Shown: positions 1 to 8,347, counted from the first letter of the stretch. The stretch: 64,000 nucleotides of DNA from RYN-230 sp963770535 (GCA_963770535.1 CAVYPZ010000004.1:1240001-1304000); one strand, 5' to 3'. Made by a program: numbers and translations. The notes: generated from the sequence alone by a model not told the origin.

Positions 1-1464
1 TGAGCCGCCGCCATCCAGACGGGTGACCTCGCTCCGGCAAAGCACCGTAACCCGCGGATGGACCAGCAGCCGGTCGACGAGATAGGCCGACATCTCGGTC
101 GCGATGTCCGGGCCGCGGACGACCAGCGAGACCTCGCTCCCTCGGCCGGCCAGATACAGCGCGGCCTGACCGGCCGAGTTTGCGCCGCCGACCACCGTGA
201 CCGGGCTGCCGGTACACCCCCGGGCCTCCAGTTCTGTGGCCGCGTAGTAGATTCCGGCGCCTTCAAAATCAGGCCAGCGCTCCAGCGGCAGCGCCCGGTA
301 GCGGGCGCCGGTCGCGATGATGACGGATCTGGTGTCGATGACTTCCCCGCCCGGCAGGTGCAGGCGGAGCAGGTTGCCGTTGCGATCGGTGTCGAGCTTG
401 ACCGCCTCGCAGGGGCTGGCTAGCTGGGCACCGAACTTCAGCGCCTGGAGCACGGCCCGGCCGGTCAGATCGGCACCGGATAGGCCGAACGGGAAGCCGA
501 AGTAGTTCTCGATCCGGGAGCTGGCCGCGGCCTGCCCGCCAGTGCCGACCGCGTCCAGCAGCACGGTGTCCAGGCCCTCGGACGCCCCGTAGACCGCGGC
601 CGCCAGCCCGGCTGGGCCGGCGCCGACGATCGTGACGTCAACGGGTTTGGTGGAGGAGCGGCGGTAGCTGAGGCCCAGCTTCTCGGCCAGCCTGCCCGGC
701 GTGGCCCGTTTCAGCGTGGTACCGGGCATGACGACGGCGGGCAGCTCGTCTGTGGTCAGGCCGGAGGACTTCATCATCGCCCGGCCAGCGCGGGTGTCGG
801 CATCGAACCAAAGGTGGATCAGACGTTGCCGGGCGGCGTAGGTCCGCAGCGCCAGCGCCGGCGCCGACCTGGCGCCGCCGACGATCTCCACCGTCCGCGC
901 GGCGGTGCTGCGCCTCAGTAGCTCCCGGCGGGCGATCAGCGCCTTGAACACGATGTCGGACAGCTCGACGTCGTTCGCCATGAGCTGCCGCAGACGCTCC
1001 GGCGACACCCGGTAGACCGTCCCGGCCTCCCGCGCGCGGCACAAGAGGTAGACATTCTGCCCGGTCAGCAGGTTCAGCTCGCCGACGAAGCCGCCCGCAT
1101 CCACCACCGCGACCGCCTCGGCGGGCACGTCGGCCGTCTCCGTCCGCACAACCTCCACCGAACCCCGGTCAACCACGATCAGATCGACATCTTCGTCGCC
1201 CGGCCGGAACAGCACATCGCCCGGATGAGTCTCCTGCGGCGTGCCGTAGGCCAAGAGCCGGGCGAACAGCTCATTGCCCAGGCGCGGCGACGCGACACCA
1301 GCCGGCACGAGCGGTTTGCCCCGCCGCCCGGATGCGTGCCTGGCTCGCAGCCGATCCAGATCCTGCGGTGTGGCCCAGGCCACCGGCCCGGCCAGGCCGG
1401 GCTGACTGAACATAGAGCCACGCGCGGCCCCAGGCGCGGCATCGGCACGCGACAGGTCATCCAT
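1..1464 (-). CDS. cyclic nucleotide-binding domain / FAD-dependent thioredoxin reductase-like protein (partial)
   Basis: The reading frame is open from an ATG at 1464 to the left edge, so the C-terminus is missing (488 codons seen). Domains in order: a cNMP-binding (CRP-type) domain at about residues 60-160, with GDVLFRPGDE and GGFVGELNLLTGQ; a thioredoxin-like spacer without a CxxC (about 170-245); and a thioredoxin reductase-like FAD/NAD(P)H module with the dinucleotide motif VGAGPAGLAAA near residue 277 and the second motif VVGGANSAGQAA near 422. In classical TrxR a redox CxxC precedes the second nucleotide motif; here that place reads GIYYAATELEA, so the disulfide centre is absent. By family knowledge this is a soluble flavoprotein whose activity may respond to a nucleotide; its substrate is unknown. 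The start is uncertain: another ATG lies at 1413. Weak SD-like GGAAA precedes 1464. Confidence 0.85.
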   Translation of the reverse strand, partial: MDDLSRADAAPGAARGSMFSQPGLAGPVAWATPQDLDRLRARHASGRRGKPLVPAGVASPRLGNELFARLLAYGTPQETHPGDVLFRPGDEDVDLIVVDRGSVEVVRTETADVPAEAVAVVDAGGFVGELNLLTGQNVYLLCRAREAGTVYRVSPERLRQLMANDVELSDIVFKALIARRELLRRSTAARTVEIVGGARSAPALALRTYAARQRLIHLWFDADTRAGRAMMKSSGLTTDELPAVVMPGTTLKRATPGRLAEKLGLSYRRSSTKPVDVTIVGAGPAGLAAAVYGASEGLDTVLLDAVGTGGQAAASSRIENYFGFPFGLSGADLTGRAVLQALKFGAQLASPCEAVKLDTDRNGNLLRLHLPGGEVIDTRSVIIATGARYRALPLERWPDFEGAGIYYAATELEARGCTGSPVTVVGGANSAGQAALYLAGRGSEVSLVVRGPDIATEMSAYLVDRLLVHPRVTVLCRSEVTRLDGGGS

Positions 1465-1679
1465 CGCTGACACGTTTCCAGCTCTGCCATCATCTGGTCA
1501 AACGTCTTGTGGTCGGTGCAACCCTTGGCGCCGCCGGCATAAACGTTGCCGGGTCCGCTTCGGTCAGGGGCAGGCCGCGAGTGAACCGATCTTCCAGATC
1601 AGTGTCGGCGCCGTAAATGGTCAGGTTGCGAGCCGGACTGGTCAGAGGGTGATGGTGCCGCGGATGCAGCCGGTGGCAG

Positions 1680-1798
1680 CGCCGCCCTACCTGGACGACA
1701 GCGCCCTCGGCGACGAGGATTTCCTCGATGGTCCCCTCGACGCCAGCCTCCACGTCGAAGTCGACCGCCGGCGAGCCCGCATGTCCGGTTGGTGTCAT
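1680..1798 (-). pseudogene. possible remnant of a lipoyl (E2-type) domain
   Basis: About 38 codons from an ATG at 1798 read as the second half of a lipoyl domain, with VDFDVEAGVEGTIEEILVAE followed by GAVVQVG. In real domains a lysine of a TDKV motif precedes VDFDVEA and carries the lipoyl group; here the residues are SPAV, so the attachment lysine is gone. The frame continues to a stop near 1490 without recognisable sequence, and the 5' side runs into the smpB region. I read it as a decayed fragment of a dihydrolipoamide acyltransferase. A chance resemblance or a short hypothetical protein is possible. Confidence 0.35.
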
Positions 1799-1889
1799 CA
1801 GCAACGACCAGCCGACCTCATCCCTGTCTAGCTCCAGCCCTGGGAGTCGGCCAGACTTGCAGGCGCTGCTCCGTGCCCTGCGCCGCTGG

Positions 1890-2426
1890 GTGGACGGGCC
1901 CGATGACGAGGGGGTCACCGCGACCAGGGAAGTAGGCCGCAGGCTCATCGCCTCGAACAGGCGGGCCCGGCACGACTACACGATCCTCAAGACATATGAG
2001 GCCGGGATAGTCCTGATCGGTGACGAGGTGAAGTCCCTGCGCGCCGGCCGCGCGTCGCTGGCCGGCGCGTTCGTCCAGGAGGAGGGCGGCGAGCTGATGC
2101 TCCACGGCCTGCACATCCCCGAGCACGCATACGGCCGCCACGGCACCCGCGCCCTCCATCAGCCCCGCCGTTCCCGCAAACTGCTCCTGCACCGCAGCGA
2201 GATCGACAAGATCATCGGGAGGCTGGGTGACGCTGGCGTGACGCTCGTGCCGCTGTCGCTGTACTTCACCGGCGGCTGGGTGAAGGTGCAGATCGCCCTG
2301 GCGCGTGGTCGGCGGTCCTTTGACAAGCGGCAGGTGATCGCCCAGCGGGACGCCGACCGGGAGATTGCCCGCGAGCTCAGCGATCGGCTGCGTGGCCGGC
2401 GGCGGCGGGCCCGCGGGCCAGGCTGA
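1890..2426 (+). CDS. smpB: SsrA-binding protein SmpB (diverged)
   Basis: SmpB binds tmRNA and delivers it to stalled ribosomes in trans-translation. The core is clear: RRLIASNRRARHDYTILKTY, YEAGIVLIGDEVKSLRAGRA, LHGLHIPEH, RKLLLHRSEIDKIIG, LVPLSLYFTGGWVKV and SFDKRQVIAQRDADREI, ending in a basic tail (RLRGRRRRARG). It is about the usual 160-180 residues. It is atypical at the usual GTWTNHAPRRTRK stretch, which reads GRHGTRALHQPRRSRK. I chose GTG 1890; TTG 1857, preceded by GGGAG, is an alternative, and the frame is open further upstream to 1728. No tmRNA gene was recognised in the 142 bases that follow. The divergence suggests a second copy, but that is inference. Confidence 0.88.
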   Translation: MDGPDDEGVTATREVGRRLIASNRRARHDYTILKTYEAGIVLIGDEVKSLRAGRASLAGAFVQEEGGELMLHGLHIPEHAYGRHGTRALHQPRRSRKLLLHRSEIDKIIGRLGDAGVTLVPLSLYFTGGWVKVQIALARGRRSFDKRQVIAQRDADREIARELSDRLRGRRRRARGPG

Positions 2427-2568
2427 GAGGCCGGAACCACTTATCCGCATCTTCCCTGCCGGCTATGCGCCCGGACCGGCTAGCCCTCGGGCCGGGTCTC
2501 GCCGCTCGGTTGCCCTGATCTGGCGGGACACGATATCCGCTGGCCAGGGAGTCAACGCGTCGTCGCGG

Positions 2569-3354
2569 CTACGTGTGCGCGCCGGCGGTGACGGCCGGCG
2601 GCGATTCAGCCGAGAGTGCCGAGGTCGCTGCCGCCGGGCCGCCGGCGCCGGCAGGCTCAGTTGTTCCGGCTTGCGGCTGCGGCCGGGGTATCGGCGGGTA
2701 TGCGGCGGTCAGGAGCTTCATCAGTCTCGGGAACTGCGTGGTGAAGCGGCCCTCGCCCCAGCCGAGGCCGGGCTCGTTGGCTATTGCCTGGCTGAGCACT
2801 CCGACGATCAGCGTGGAGACAAGATCGATGGCCTCGCCGGAGTCTGCCTCCGGGCCGAGCTGCCCGGCCGCGACGGCGTCGGCCATCGCGGCACGCTGCA
2901 GGGCGACCATCTCCGTGCTGGGGGCGAACGCCTCGGCTGAGGGCTCGAAGTTCAGGACGGGCCGCCAGAACATCAGCTGTGCTATCGCACGGTGGGCCAG
3001 CAGCCAGCGCCCGCTGGCTTCGAGGCCGGCGGTCAGTGCGGTCAGTCCGGGCGCAGCGGCGGACATGGCGTTTCTCATGATGGCAAGGTGCTCAGCCTGG
3101 CCCCTGCGGAAGAGCTCGTCGTAGACCGCCATCAGCGAGGGGAAGTACTTGTACAGCGACGGGGGCTGGACCCCGAGGCGGCGGGCGATCTCGGCCAGGC
3201 TGAGGCTGCTGACTCCCTCCTCGGTCATGATCTCGGAGGCGATGCCGAGGATCTCCGCGATGGTTTCCTGGCGGCGGCGGGCCCGCCGGTCTGGTCGCTG
3301 GCCAGCGTTCCCTGCAGCTCCGCGCGGCTGGGCTGCTACCCCTTCGACTGCCAT
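2569..3354 (-). CDS. TetR/AcrR family transcriptional regulator
   Basis: A 261-residue repressor. The N-terminal helix-turn-helix is at about residues 30-75 (TIAEILGIASEIMTEEGV, then LSLAEIARRLGVQPPSLYKYF). The C-terminal ligand domain is helical with FWRPVLNFEPSAEAF and a long alanine/proline-rich tail (about residues 220-261). It is divergent from the SRPBCC gene at 3438, and a promoter with an AGCTATAGCT palindrome lies between them, so local autoregulation is likely (inference). The ATG at 3354 is the first start in frame. Ligand unknown. Confidence 0.93.
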   Translation of the reverse strand: MAVEGVAAQPRGAAGNAGQRPDRRARRRQETIAEILGIASEIMTEEGVSSLSLAEIARRLGVQPPSLYKYFPSLMAVYDELFRRGQAEHLAIMRNAMSAAAPGLTALTAGLEASGRWLLAHRAIAQLMFWRPVLNFEPSAEAFAPSTEMVALQRAAMADAVAAGQLGPEADSGEAIDLVSTLIVGVLSQAIANEPGLGWGEGRFTTQFPRLMKLLTAAYPPIPRPQPQAGTTEPAGAGGPAAATSALSAESPPAVTAGAHT

Positions 3355-3379
3355 GGGCTTATGATAGCAGTTTCATGGA

Positions 3380-3408
3380 TTGACAGCTATAGCTAATGAC
3401 AATAGCCT
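3380..3408 (+). promoter_or_regulatory. sigma70-like promoter with embedded palindrome (putative TetR operator)
   Basis: TTGACA at 3380-3385 and TAGCCT at 3403-3408 are 17 bases apart, a good housekeeping-type promoter for the gene starting at 3438. The perfect 10-bp palindrome AGCTATAGCT (3385-3394) lies in the spacer, where a bound repressor would block polymerase. The region is AT-rich compared with its surroundings and is shared with the divergent TetR gene. Confidence 0.5.
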
Positions 3409-3437
3409 GTGCTAAGAACCACAACGAGGGGGGAGCG

Positions 3438-3944
3438 ATGCTCGCCAGCAACGGACGATGGTGGCTTACCCAGGACAGCCGCCAGGCCGTCATCAGCGCC
3501 AGTCCTGACCGCATCTACCAACTGGTCTCCGATCTGCCCCGGATGGGGCAGTGGAGCCCGGAGTGCGAGCGGGTCGAGTGGCTCAGCGGCACGACTGCCG
3601 CGGCCGAGGGCGACAGGTTCGTCGGCCACAACAGGGGCGGCCCGTTCGGCATGATGCGCTGGTCACGGCATGGCCGTGTCCTGGCGGCAGATCCCGGCCG
3701 GGAGTTTGCCTTCGTCACCGAGGAGGGCGGCCGCGAGTCCACTGTGTGGCGGTACCGCTTCGAGACCGTCGAGGAGGGCACCCGCGTCACTGAGTCATAC
3801 GAGGTCCGGTGGATCCCGGCCTGGGCCCGGTTGCTGGACATTCCGACCAACCGGTACCGCGAGTTGCACGAGGCCATGGGCCACACGCTCGGGCGGCTCA
3901 AGGCCGCCGCCGAAGCGCCGGCCAGCTCGCCGGCCCAGCGATGA
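3438..3944 (+). CDS. SRPBCC (polyketide cyclase/START-like) family protein
   Basis: A soluble protein of about 168 residues with the SRPBCC fold pattern: VISASPDRIYQLVSDLPRMG, then the hallmark WSPECERVEWL, GDRFVGHNRGG, a WRYRFETVEEGTRVTESYEV strand pair and a C-terminal helix (RYRELHEAMGHTLGRLKAAA). The fold makes a hydrophobic cavity for small lipophilic molecules; substrate unknown. The ATG at 3438 is preferred because GAGGGGGGAG precedes it; an upstream in-frame ATG at 3396 lacks this. It is divergent from a TetR gene and probably controlled by it. Confidence 0.85.
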   Translation: MLASNGRWWLTQDSRQAVISASPDRIYQLVSDLPRMGQWSPECERVEWLSGTTAAAEGDRFVGHNRGGPFGMMRWSRHGRVLAADPGREFAFVTEEGGRESTVWRYRFETVEEGTRVTESYEVRWIPAWARLLDIPTNRYRELHEAMGHTLGRLKAAAEAPASSPAQR

Positions 3945-4031
3945 CGATGCCCGGCCAGCCTGCGTTCCGCCCGGCACCTGAGCCGGTCTCGCGGTACGCG
4001 CCTGGAACACCCCCTGGAAGGAGCTCCTCCT

Positions 4032-4553
4032 GTGAGTACCAGTCACGTGGCCAGCAATCACGGCCCCGCACCCAGCCCGATCGCGTTGCAGCCTGACGAA
4101 GGCGAGGCGCTGTGGTTCATGGACTTCCTGGCCACCATCAAGGCCTCCGCCGGGGAAACCGGCGGCCGCGCCGCGGTCATCCACCACTCCGGCCCGAAGG
4201 ACTCAGGCTCACCGCTGCATGTGCATCACCGCGAGAGCGAATGGTTCTATGTCCTCGACGGCGAGCTGACCGTCTGGGTCGGCGGCCAGGTGGTCCGGGC
4301 ACCAGCCGGATCGTTCGTGTTCGGCCCGCAGGGCATGCCGCACACCTTCACCGTCAGTTCACCAGGCGGTGCCCGGTTCTTGCTGGTGACCGAGCCGGCC
4401 GGCTTTGAGGGCTTCATGCGCTCCTGCGCCGAGCCAGCCCCATCCCTCACGCTGCCGCCGCGGCCGAGTGTCCCGCCCGACCCAGGCCGAATGACCGCCA
4501 TCGCTGCCGAGTACGGCCTGGAGATCCTGGGGCCGCCCGGCATCCCCTCGTGA
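4032..4553 (+). CDS. cupin domain-containing protein
   Basis: A 173-residue single-cupin protein. Metal-binding motif 1 is visible as GSPLHVHHRESEWFYVLDGE (His, His, Glu ligands) and motif 2 as FGPQGMPHTFTV. The arrangement resembles quercetin dioxygenase-like small cupins, which bind Fe or Mn; substrate not known. GTG start at 4032 with a strong GGAAGGAG SD at 4015-4022. It lies 87 bases after the SRPBCC gene in the same direction and may be co-transcribed with it. Confidence 0.88.
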   Translation: MSTSHVASNHGPAPSPIALQPDEGEALWFMDFLATIKASAGETGGRAAVIHHSGPKDSGSPLHVHHRESEWFYVLDGELTVWVGGQVVRAPAGSFVFGPQGMPHTFTVSSPGGARFLLVTEPAGFEGFMRSCAEPAPSLTLPPRPSVPPDPGRMTAIAAEYGLEILGPPGIPS

Positions 4554-4571
4554 GCCATGACGATGCCCGGG

Positions 4572-4627
4572 GTTTGCAGCAGACCAGGTGGTTTGCAGCA
4601 GACCGGTCGTTTGCAGCAGACCAGGTC
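4572..4627. repeat. three tandem copies of an 18-19 bp repeat
   Basis: GTTTGCAGCAGACC occurs three times head to tail, starting at 4572, 4591 and 4609 (periods 19 and 18), with variable tails AGGTG, GGTC and AGGTC. It fills the gap between the converging cupin gene and the gene ending at 4626, touching the latter's stop codon. It is too short and too closely spaced for CRISPR. Confidence 0.85.
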
Positions 4628-5225
4628 AGAGAGCCGGCGCTGGGGCTACAGGCCGGCCGTAGGTGACGGCCTCGCGCACCTGCCGGGGCAGGGACTGGGC
4701 GAGTTGCGCGTCAGGCTGGGCGCCGAGGGAGTCGTTGATGGTGGAGAACGCCAGGCGGAGGGCCACGAAGGCGGTGATGGCGAAGATCTGCCCGTCATCG
4801 AGCCCGCAGTCGCGGAGCGCCTGGATGTCGGACGGCGTCGTCGCGTTCGGGTCCCTGGCGACCTTCCGGGCCCACGCAGCCATGACCTTCTCCTGGCCCG
4901 TCAGCCCGGCGTCGCTGCCATCCAGGACCCCTGCCGCGATAGCCGCGTCCGACGCTTTGCCCAGCTTCCCTCCCCACGCCAGCGAGCAGTAAGAATCACC
5001 GAGGGCCGAGGCGGCGGCGGTCACCAGGATCCCGCGCTGGCGGAAGGTCAGGCCGGTTGGCGTGAATGCCTCAGACATCAGCCCGAACAGCTGCTTCAGG
5101 GTGTCCGGCTGGTGCGCCCACAGCCGGGACACGTTCCACACGTAGCCGTCGTCTGCGAGGTCTTCGTCGTAGAGGGCCTGCACGTGGTCGGACACCGGGG
5201 GTTCTTCGAGAAAGCTTCCGGTCAT
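4626..5225 (-). CDS. carboxymuconolactone decarboxylase / AhpD-like family protein
   Basis: A 199-residue helical protein of the CMD/AhpD superfamily: LYDEDLADDGYVWNVSRLWA, LTFRQRGILVTAAASALGDS, YCSLAWGGKLGK, LTGQEKVMAAWARKVARDPN and IFAITAFVALRLAFSTINDS. True AhpD peroxidases have a CxxC plus His; here the site reads SYCSLAWG with a single cysteine, so peroxidase activity of the AhpD kind is doubtful. The start ATG at 5225 overlaps the stop of the upstream methyltransferase gene (ATGA), so the two are translationally coupled and probably act together. Confidence 0.87.
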   Translation of the reverse strand: MTGSFLEEPPVSDHVQALYDEDLADDGYVWNVSRLWAHQPDTLKQLFGLMSEAFTPTGLTFRQRGILVTAAASALGDSYCSLAWGGKLGKASDAAIAAGVLDGSDAGLTGQEKVMAAWARKVARDPNATTPSDIQALRDCGLDDGQIFAITAFVALRLAFSTINDSLGAQPDAQLAQSLPRQVREAVTYGRPVAPAPAL

Positions 5226-6040
5226 GCGCGTGGTGCTCCTTCGGGTTTGCGGGCCAGGTAGCCCACGACGTTGATGGCAGCCCGCAGTGGCAACCCGTCC
5301 CGCAGCTGGCCCTGAGCCTGCTCGACGGCCGCCCGGTGAAACTCCGCCTCGCCGACGTTCTGGATGGCCTCGTACGCTGGCCCGGTAGAGGCCAGCGCAC
5401 GCGCGTACAGTTCCGGGTCCGCGAACTCCCAGGCGAACGGGACCTCCAGGCGCTCGACATCGAGGAATCCGTGTGACGCGAGCAGTTGCTCGCCCGCACC
5501 AGGCCGGCCGAGCGACACCATCTCGGCCTGGTTGCCGACCTTCTCCGCCGCGGCAAGGCGGAACGGCGCCAGCGCCCAGGCCCCAGGGGACACCTTCAGG
5601 TGACCCCACACCGTTATCCCGGCGCGCCCGCCGGGGCGAAGGACCCGGTGTATCTCGGCCACCGCGCCGGGTGTGGTGCCCCAGATCCCCCGGAAGCTGG
5701 TGACCACGTCGAACGACGCCGGGTCCCACGGCAGGGCGTGCATATCGCCGACCCTGATGTCGCAGTCAGGGTTCCGGTCCCGGGCCACCGCCACCAGCCT
5801 GGCCGAGGCGTCGATACCGGAGCAGGAAGCGCCGCGAAGGCGGGCCAGCTCGACGGCGAGCCCGGACCCGCAAGCCACGTCGAGCAGCCGGTCCCCGGCA
5901 TCGACGCCGAGCCGATGGTGCACAGCGACGTACTCCCGGCAGTTCCCCGGTTCGCTGAGGGTCGCGAAATCCACCACCTTGCGGCCCCAGCCCTCGTCCA
6001 CCAGCTCCCACGGGGAAGAGTCTGTGCCGGGCCCCGTCAT
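5222..6040 (-). CDS. class I SAM-dependent methyltransferase
   Basis: A 272-residue cytosolic methyltransferase of the Methyltransf_11 type. Motif I LLDVACGSGLAVELARLRGA is at about residues 55-75, the acidic ribose-binding motif is CSGIDAS, and motifs near IRVGDMHALPWDPASFDVV and IHRVLRPGGRAGITVWG follow. Acceptor unknown. I chose ATG 6040 because AGGAGCGGCA precedes it; the frame extends to 6127. It is first of a two-gene unit whose second gene overlaps it by four bases. Confidence 0.92.
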   Translation of the reverse strand: MTGPGTDSSPWELVDEGWGRKVVDFATLSEPGNCREYVAVHHRLGVDAGDRLLDVACGSGLAVELARLRGASCSGIDASARLVAVARDRNPDCDIRVGDMHALPWDPASFDVVTSFRGIWGTTPGAVAEIHRVLRPGGRAGITVWGHLKVSPGAWALAPFRLAAAEKVGNQAEMVSLGRPGAGEQLLASHGFLDVERLEVPFAWEFADPELYARALASTGPAYEAIQNVGEAEFHRAAVEQAQGQLRDGLPLRAAINVVGYLARKPEGAPRA

Positions 6041-6205
6041 TGCCGCTCCTCTGCGTCGCCAGGTCTCCCGCTGCACTGCCGCCGGTCCGCCGGGCCTGGC
6101 CGGGCGCGCATGCCAGCAGGATGGCATCGATGCAAGGCGTCCCCCGGCGGCGTGGCGGGCCCGGCTTAGGCAGGACGGACCCGCTGTGCAAGTGAAGGCT
6201 CCAGT

Positions 6206-8272
6206 TTAGCTAGCCCGGGTCTGGAGTACGGCGATGAGCGCCAGGCGTACCTGTTCGACGACCGCGGCGTGGCTGTCGGCCTGCAGGATGGCTTCCAGCT
6301 CGGCCAGGTCGGCCGCGAGTCCCTCGTCGCGGAAGACGCCCGCCACCCAGCCGGAGAACTCATGGCGGGGGCAGTGGTGGCGCAGCACGCCCCGGTCGCA
6401 GCGGCCGAGCTCGGCTTCCAGTTCGTCCAGGTTGGCCGCCACCGCGCCGGTGGCGGTATCGGGCCCGGTCTTGAAGTAGAACCGGCGGCCCGGCTCGACG
6501 CCGGCCTGCTCGTACTTATGCGCGTGGCGCAGATGGGGTGTGGTCCGGGGCCCGAGGGTGAACGCCACCGCCCGGCCGGGGCGCTGTCGCCAGGCCAGCA
6601 CCGCGCGGCCGCCCGGCCCGGTGAGAAGGCGGGCGATCTCGGCACGGGGCATATCGGCCAGCGCCGCGGTGATGTCGATGAAGCGGCTTTCGGGCCGGGG
6701 GGAGCCGAGGGTGATGACGGCGTCGAGAGCGAGGAGGGCGTCGGCCGACAGCTCCGCGGGCTGCCAGGTGACGAGCAGGTAGCCCTTGCCGGGGGGGTCG
6801 AGCATGCGGCGGGCGGTCACGTCCCGCCCCATGGGCACGTGGGCTTCGTCGACGACGACCCACTGCGGCACCCCGGTGGCGGCCCGGTGGGCTTCGATTG
6901 CGCTGGCGAGGTCTGTCGCGTAGGCAGCGCGGGCATCAGCGCCGAGGTGGGACAGGTCGGTGACCACGCTGGTGTGGCCGCGCCGGAGCAGGCGCACGAC
7001 CTCGGCGGGGTCGGCCAGGCGACCCTCGTGACCCCCAGTGATGATCACGTCACGGAGTTCGCCGAGCCCGTGATGGTCGCCCTCGGGGTCGAAGACGGCC
7101 AGGGAGTAGCCGAGGCGGATCAGCTGTTCGCAGACCAGCCCGGTCAGGTAGGACTTGCCCTTCCCCGTGCCGCCGCAGACGGCGATGTTGAGCTGCGAGC
7201 CGGGCAGCATGACCGGCTCGCCGCCGTCGTCGGTGCCCAGCATGACCTGCCAGCGGCGGGGATACAGGTGCGCCCGGCCAGCCAGCAGCGGCCCCAGGAG
7301 CAGGTCGGCCACCCCCTGGCCGTCCGGCAGCGCCATGCTCATATCGGCGTGCGCGCGGAGGGCGTCAACCGCGTTGGCCACGGCCACCCCGACCTCGCAG
7401 GCATCCAGCAGGCTGTGGTCGTTCTCGGCGTCGCCGACGCCGATCGTGTTGTGCGGCGAGAGCCCCAGCTCGCCGAGCGCCTCGAGCAGGCCGGTGCCCT
7501 TGGTCACCCCGGCCGGCAGGATCATCAGCTCGCTCCGGTTGCGGACGAGCTGGCAGTCCAGGCCGAGCTCGCGGACCACCTCCAGCGCGGCCGGCTCGTC
7601 GGCGGCGGCGCCGGCGATCAGCACCTGCCCGCTGCGGTGGGCGACCCCGCGGCCAGTCAGCGCGGCGCTCACCGCGCGGCCCACCGCGGTGGCCAGCAGG
7701 CGGACGCCACCGTGGGTGACCAGCAAGGCGCCGTTCTCGGCGACGACCGCGTCAACGTGCTCGTCGACCTCCGGGAACACGGCGCGCAGCTCGCTCATGA
7801 TCCGCCCGGTGACCAGGATCACCCGGACCCCCCGGGCCCGGGCCTCGGTGAGCGCGGCCAGCGTGGCGGGCGCGACCAGGCCATCAGCCAGAGTGCCGTC
7901 GAAGTCGAGGGCCACCGCCCGGAAGTAGCCGACCCCTCCCTCCGCGCGGCTCTCGACCAGCAGCCGGTACGGCCGCCCGGTGCCCGCGAGCGCGAACACC
8001 TCCTCGCCGCGGCCGGCGTCGATGACGAGGGCGTCGAATCCGCCGGTCCGGATGGCGTGCAATGCCTCGCGTGCCTCGTCGAGCTCCAGGCGCAATTCCT
8101 TCATGGCGCGGGCGGCCCCAGTGAACAGCTCCTCAGCACTGCCGGCGTCGATGACGAGGTCCAATCCGCCGGCCGGGATGGCGTGCAATGCCTTTCGTGC
8201 CTCGTCCAGCTCCAGGCGCAATTCCTCCCGGGGGTTTCCGGGCATCGCGTCCCTGGCCTCATCCGGAGTCAC
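6206..8272 (-). CDS. tandem-repeat module / HAD-IIB phosphatase / HerA-FtsK-like ATPase fusion, third gene of kai operon
   Basis: A 688-residue multidomain protein. Residues 17-52 and 59-94 are two copies of a module reading LRLELDEARKALHAI followed by GG-D-VIDAG, a signature I associate with the segment before PAS domains in bacterial sensor kinases. Residues 119-325 are a Cof/HAD-IIB hydrolase with motif I DFDGT (123-127), motif II VTGR (154-157), a lysine near 258 and motif IV GVGDAENDHSLLDAC (278-292). Residues 340-620 are a HerA/FtsK-like P-loop ATPase with Walker A CGGTGKGKS (366-374) and Walker B VVVDEAH (472-478). GTG start at 8272. It follows kaiB after 75 bases on the same strand, so a role in the KaiC phosphorylation state or output is a natural guess; no function is proven. 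Confidence 0.85.
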   Translation of the reverse strand: MTPDEARDAMPGNPREELRLELDEARKALHAIPAGGLDLVIDAGSAEELFTGAARAMKELRLELDEAREALHAIRTGGFDALVIDAGRGEEVFALAGTGRPYRLLVESRAEGGVGYFRAVALDFDGTLADGLVAPATLAALTEARARGVRVILVTGRIMSELRAVFPEVDEHVDAVVAENGALLVTHGGVRLLATAVGRAVSAALTGRGVAHRSGQVLIAGAAADEPAALEVVRELGLDCQLVRNRSELMILPAGVTKGTGLLEALGELGLSPHNTIGVGDAENDHSLLDACEVGVAVANAVDALRAHADMSMALPDGQGVADLLLGPLLAGRAHLYPRRWQVMLGTDDGGEPVMLPGSQLNIAVCGGTGKGKSYLTGLVCEQLIRLGYSLAVFDPEGDHHGLGELRDVIITGGHEGRLADPAEVVRLLRRGHTSVVTDLSHLGADARAAYATDLASAIEAHRAATGVPQWVVVDEAHVPMGRDVTARRMLDPPGKGYLLVTWQPAELSADALLALDAVITLGSPRPESRFIDITAALADMPRAEIARLLTGPGGRAVLAWRQRPGRAVAFTLGPRTTPHLRHAHKYEQAGVEPGRRFYFKTGPDTATGAVAANLDELEAELGRCDRGVLRHHCPRHEFSGWVAGVFRDEGLAADLAELEAILQADSHAAVVEQVRLALIAVLQTRAS
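8050..8226. repeat. 126-bp-period internal duplication
   Basis: Two 51-bp stretches (8050-8100 and 8176-8226) match at 48 positions and lie 126 bp (42 codons) apart. They encode the two N-terminal modules of the HAD/ATPase protein. The near identity at DNA level shows a recent or gene-converted duplication inside the gene. Confidence 0.85.
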
Positions 8273-8347
8273 GGGGAACCTCGTCCCGCGCTACCGGCGT
8301 AGCCCGAACGCGGCGTGCCCGTCACCTGGAAGGTCCCGCGATACCGA

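Noticed and set aside
4572..4627. CRISPR-like array
   Set aside because: Units of 18-19 bp follow each other with almost no spacer; there are no unique spacers and no cas genes nearby.
6269..8302. Long open frame on the plus strand opposite the HAD/ATPase gene
   Set aside because: It is antisense to a gene with intact catalytic motifs and its own product has no recognisable domain; high-GC third positions keep such shadow frames open. The same holds for other long antisense frames, for example opposite kaiC, glgX and the MalT-like genes.
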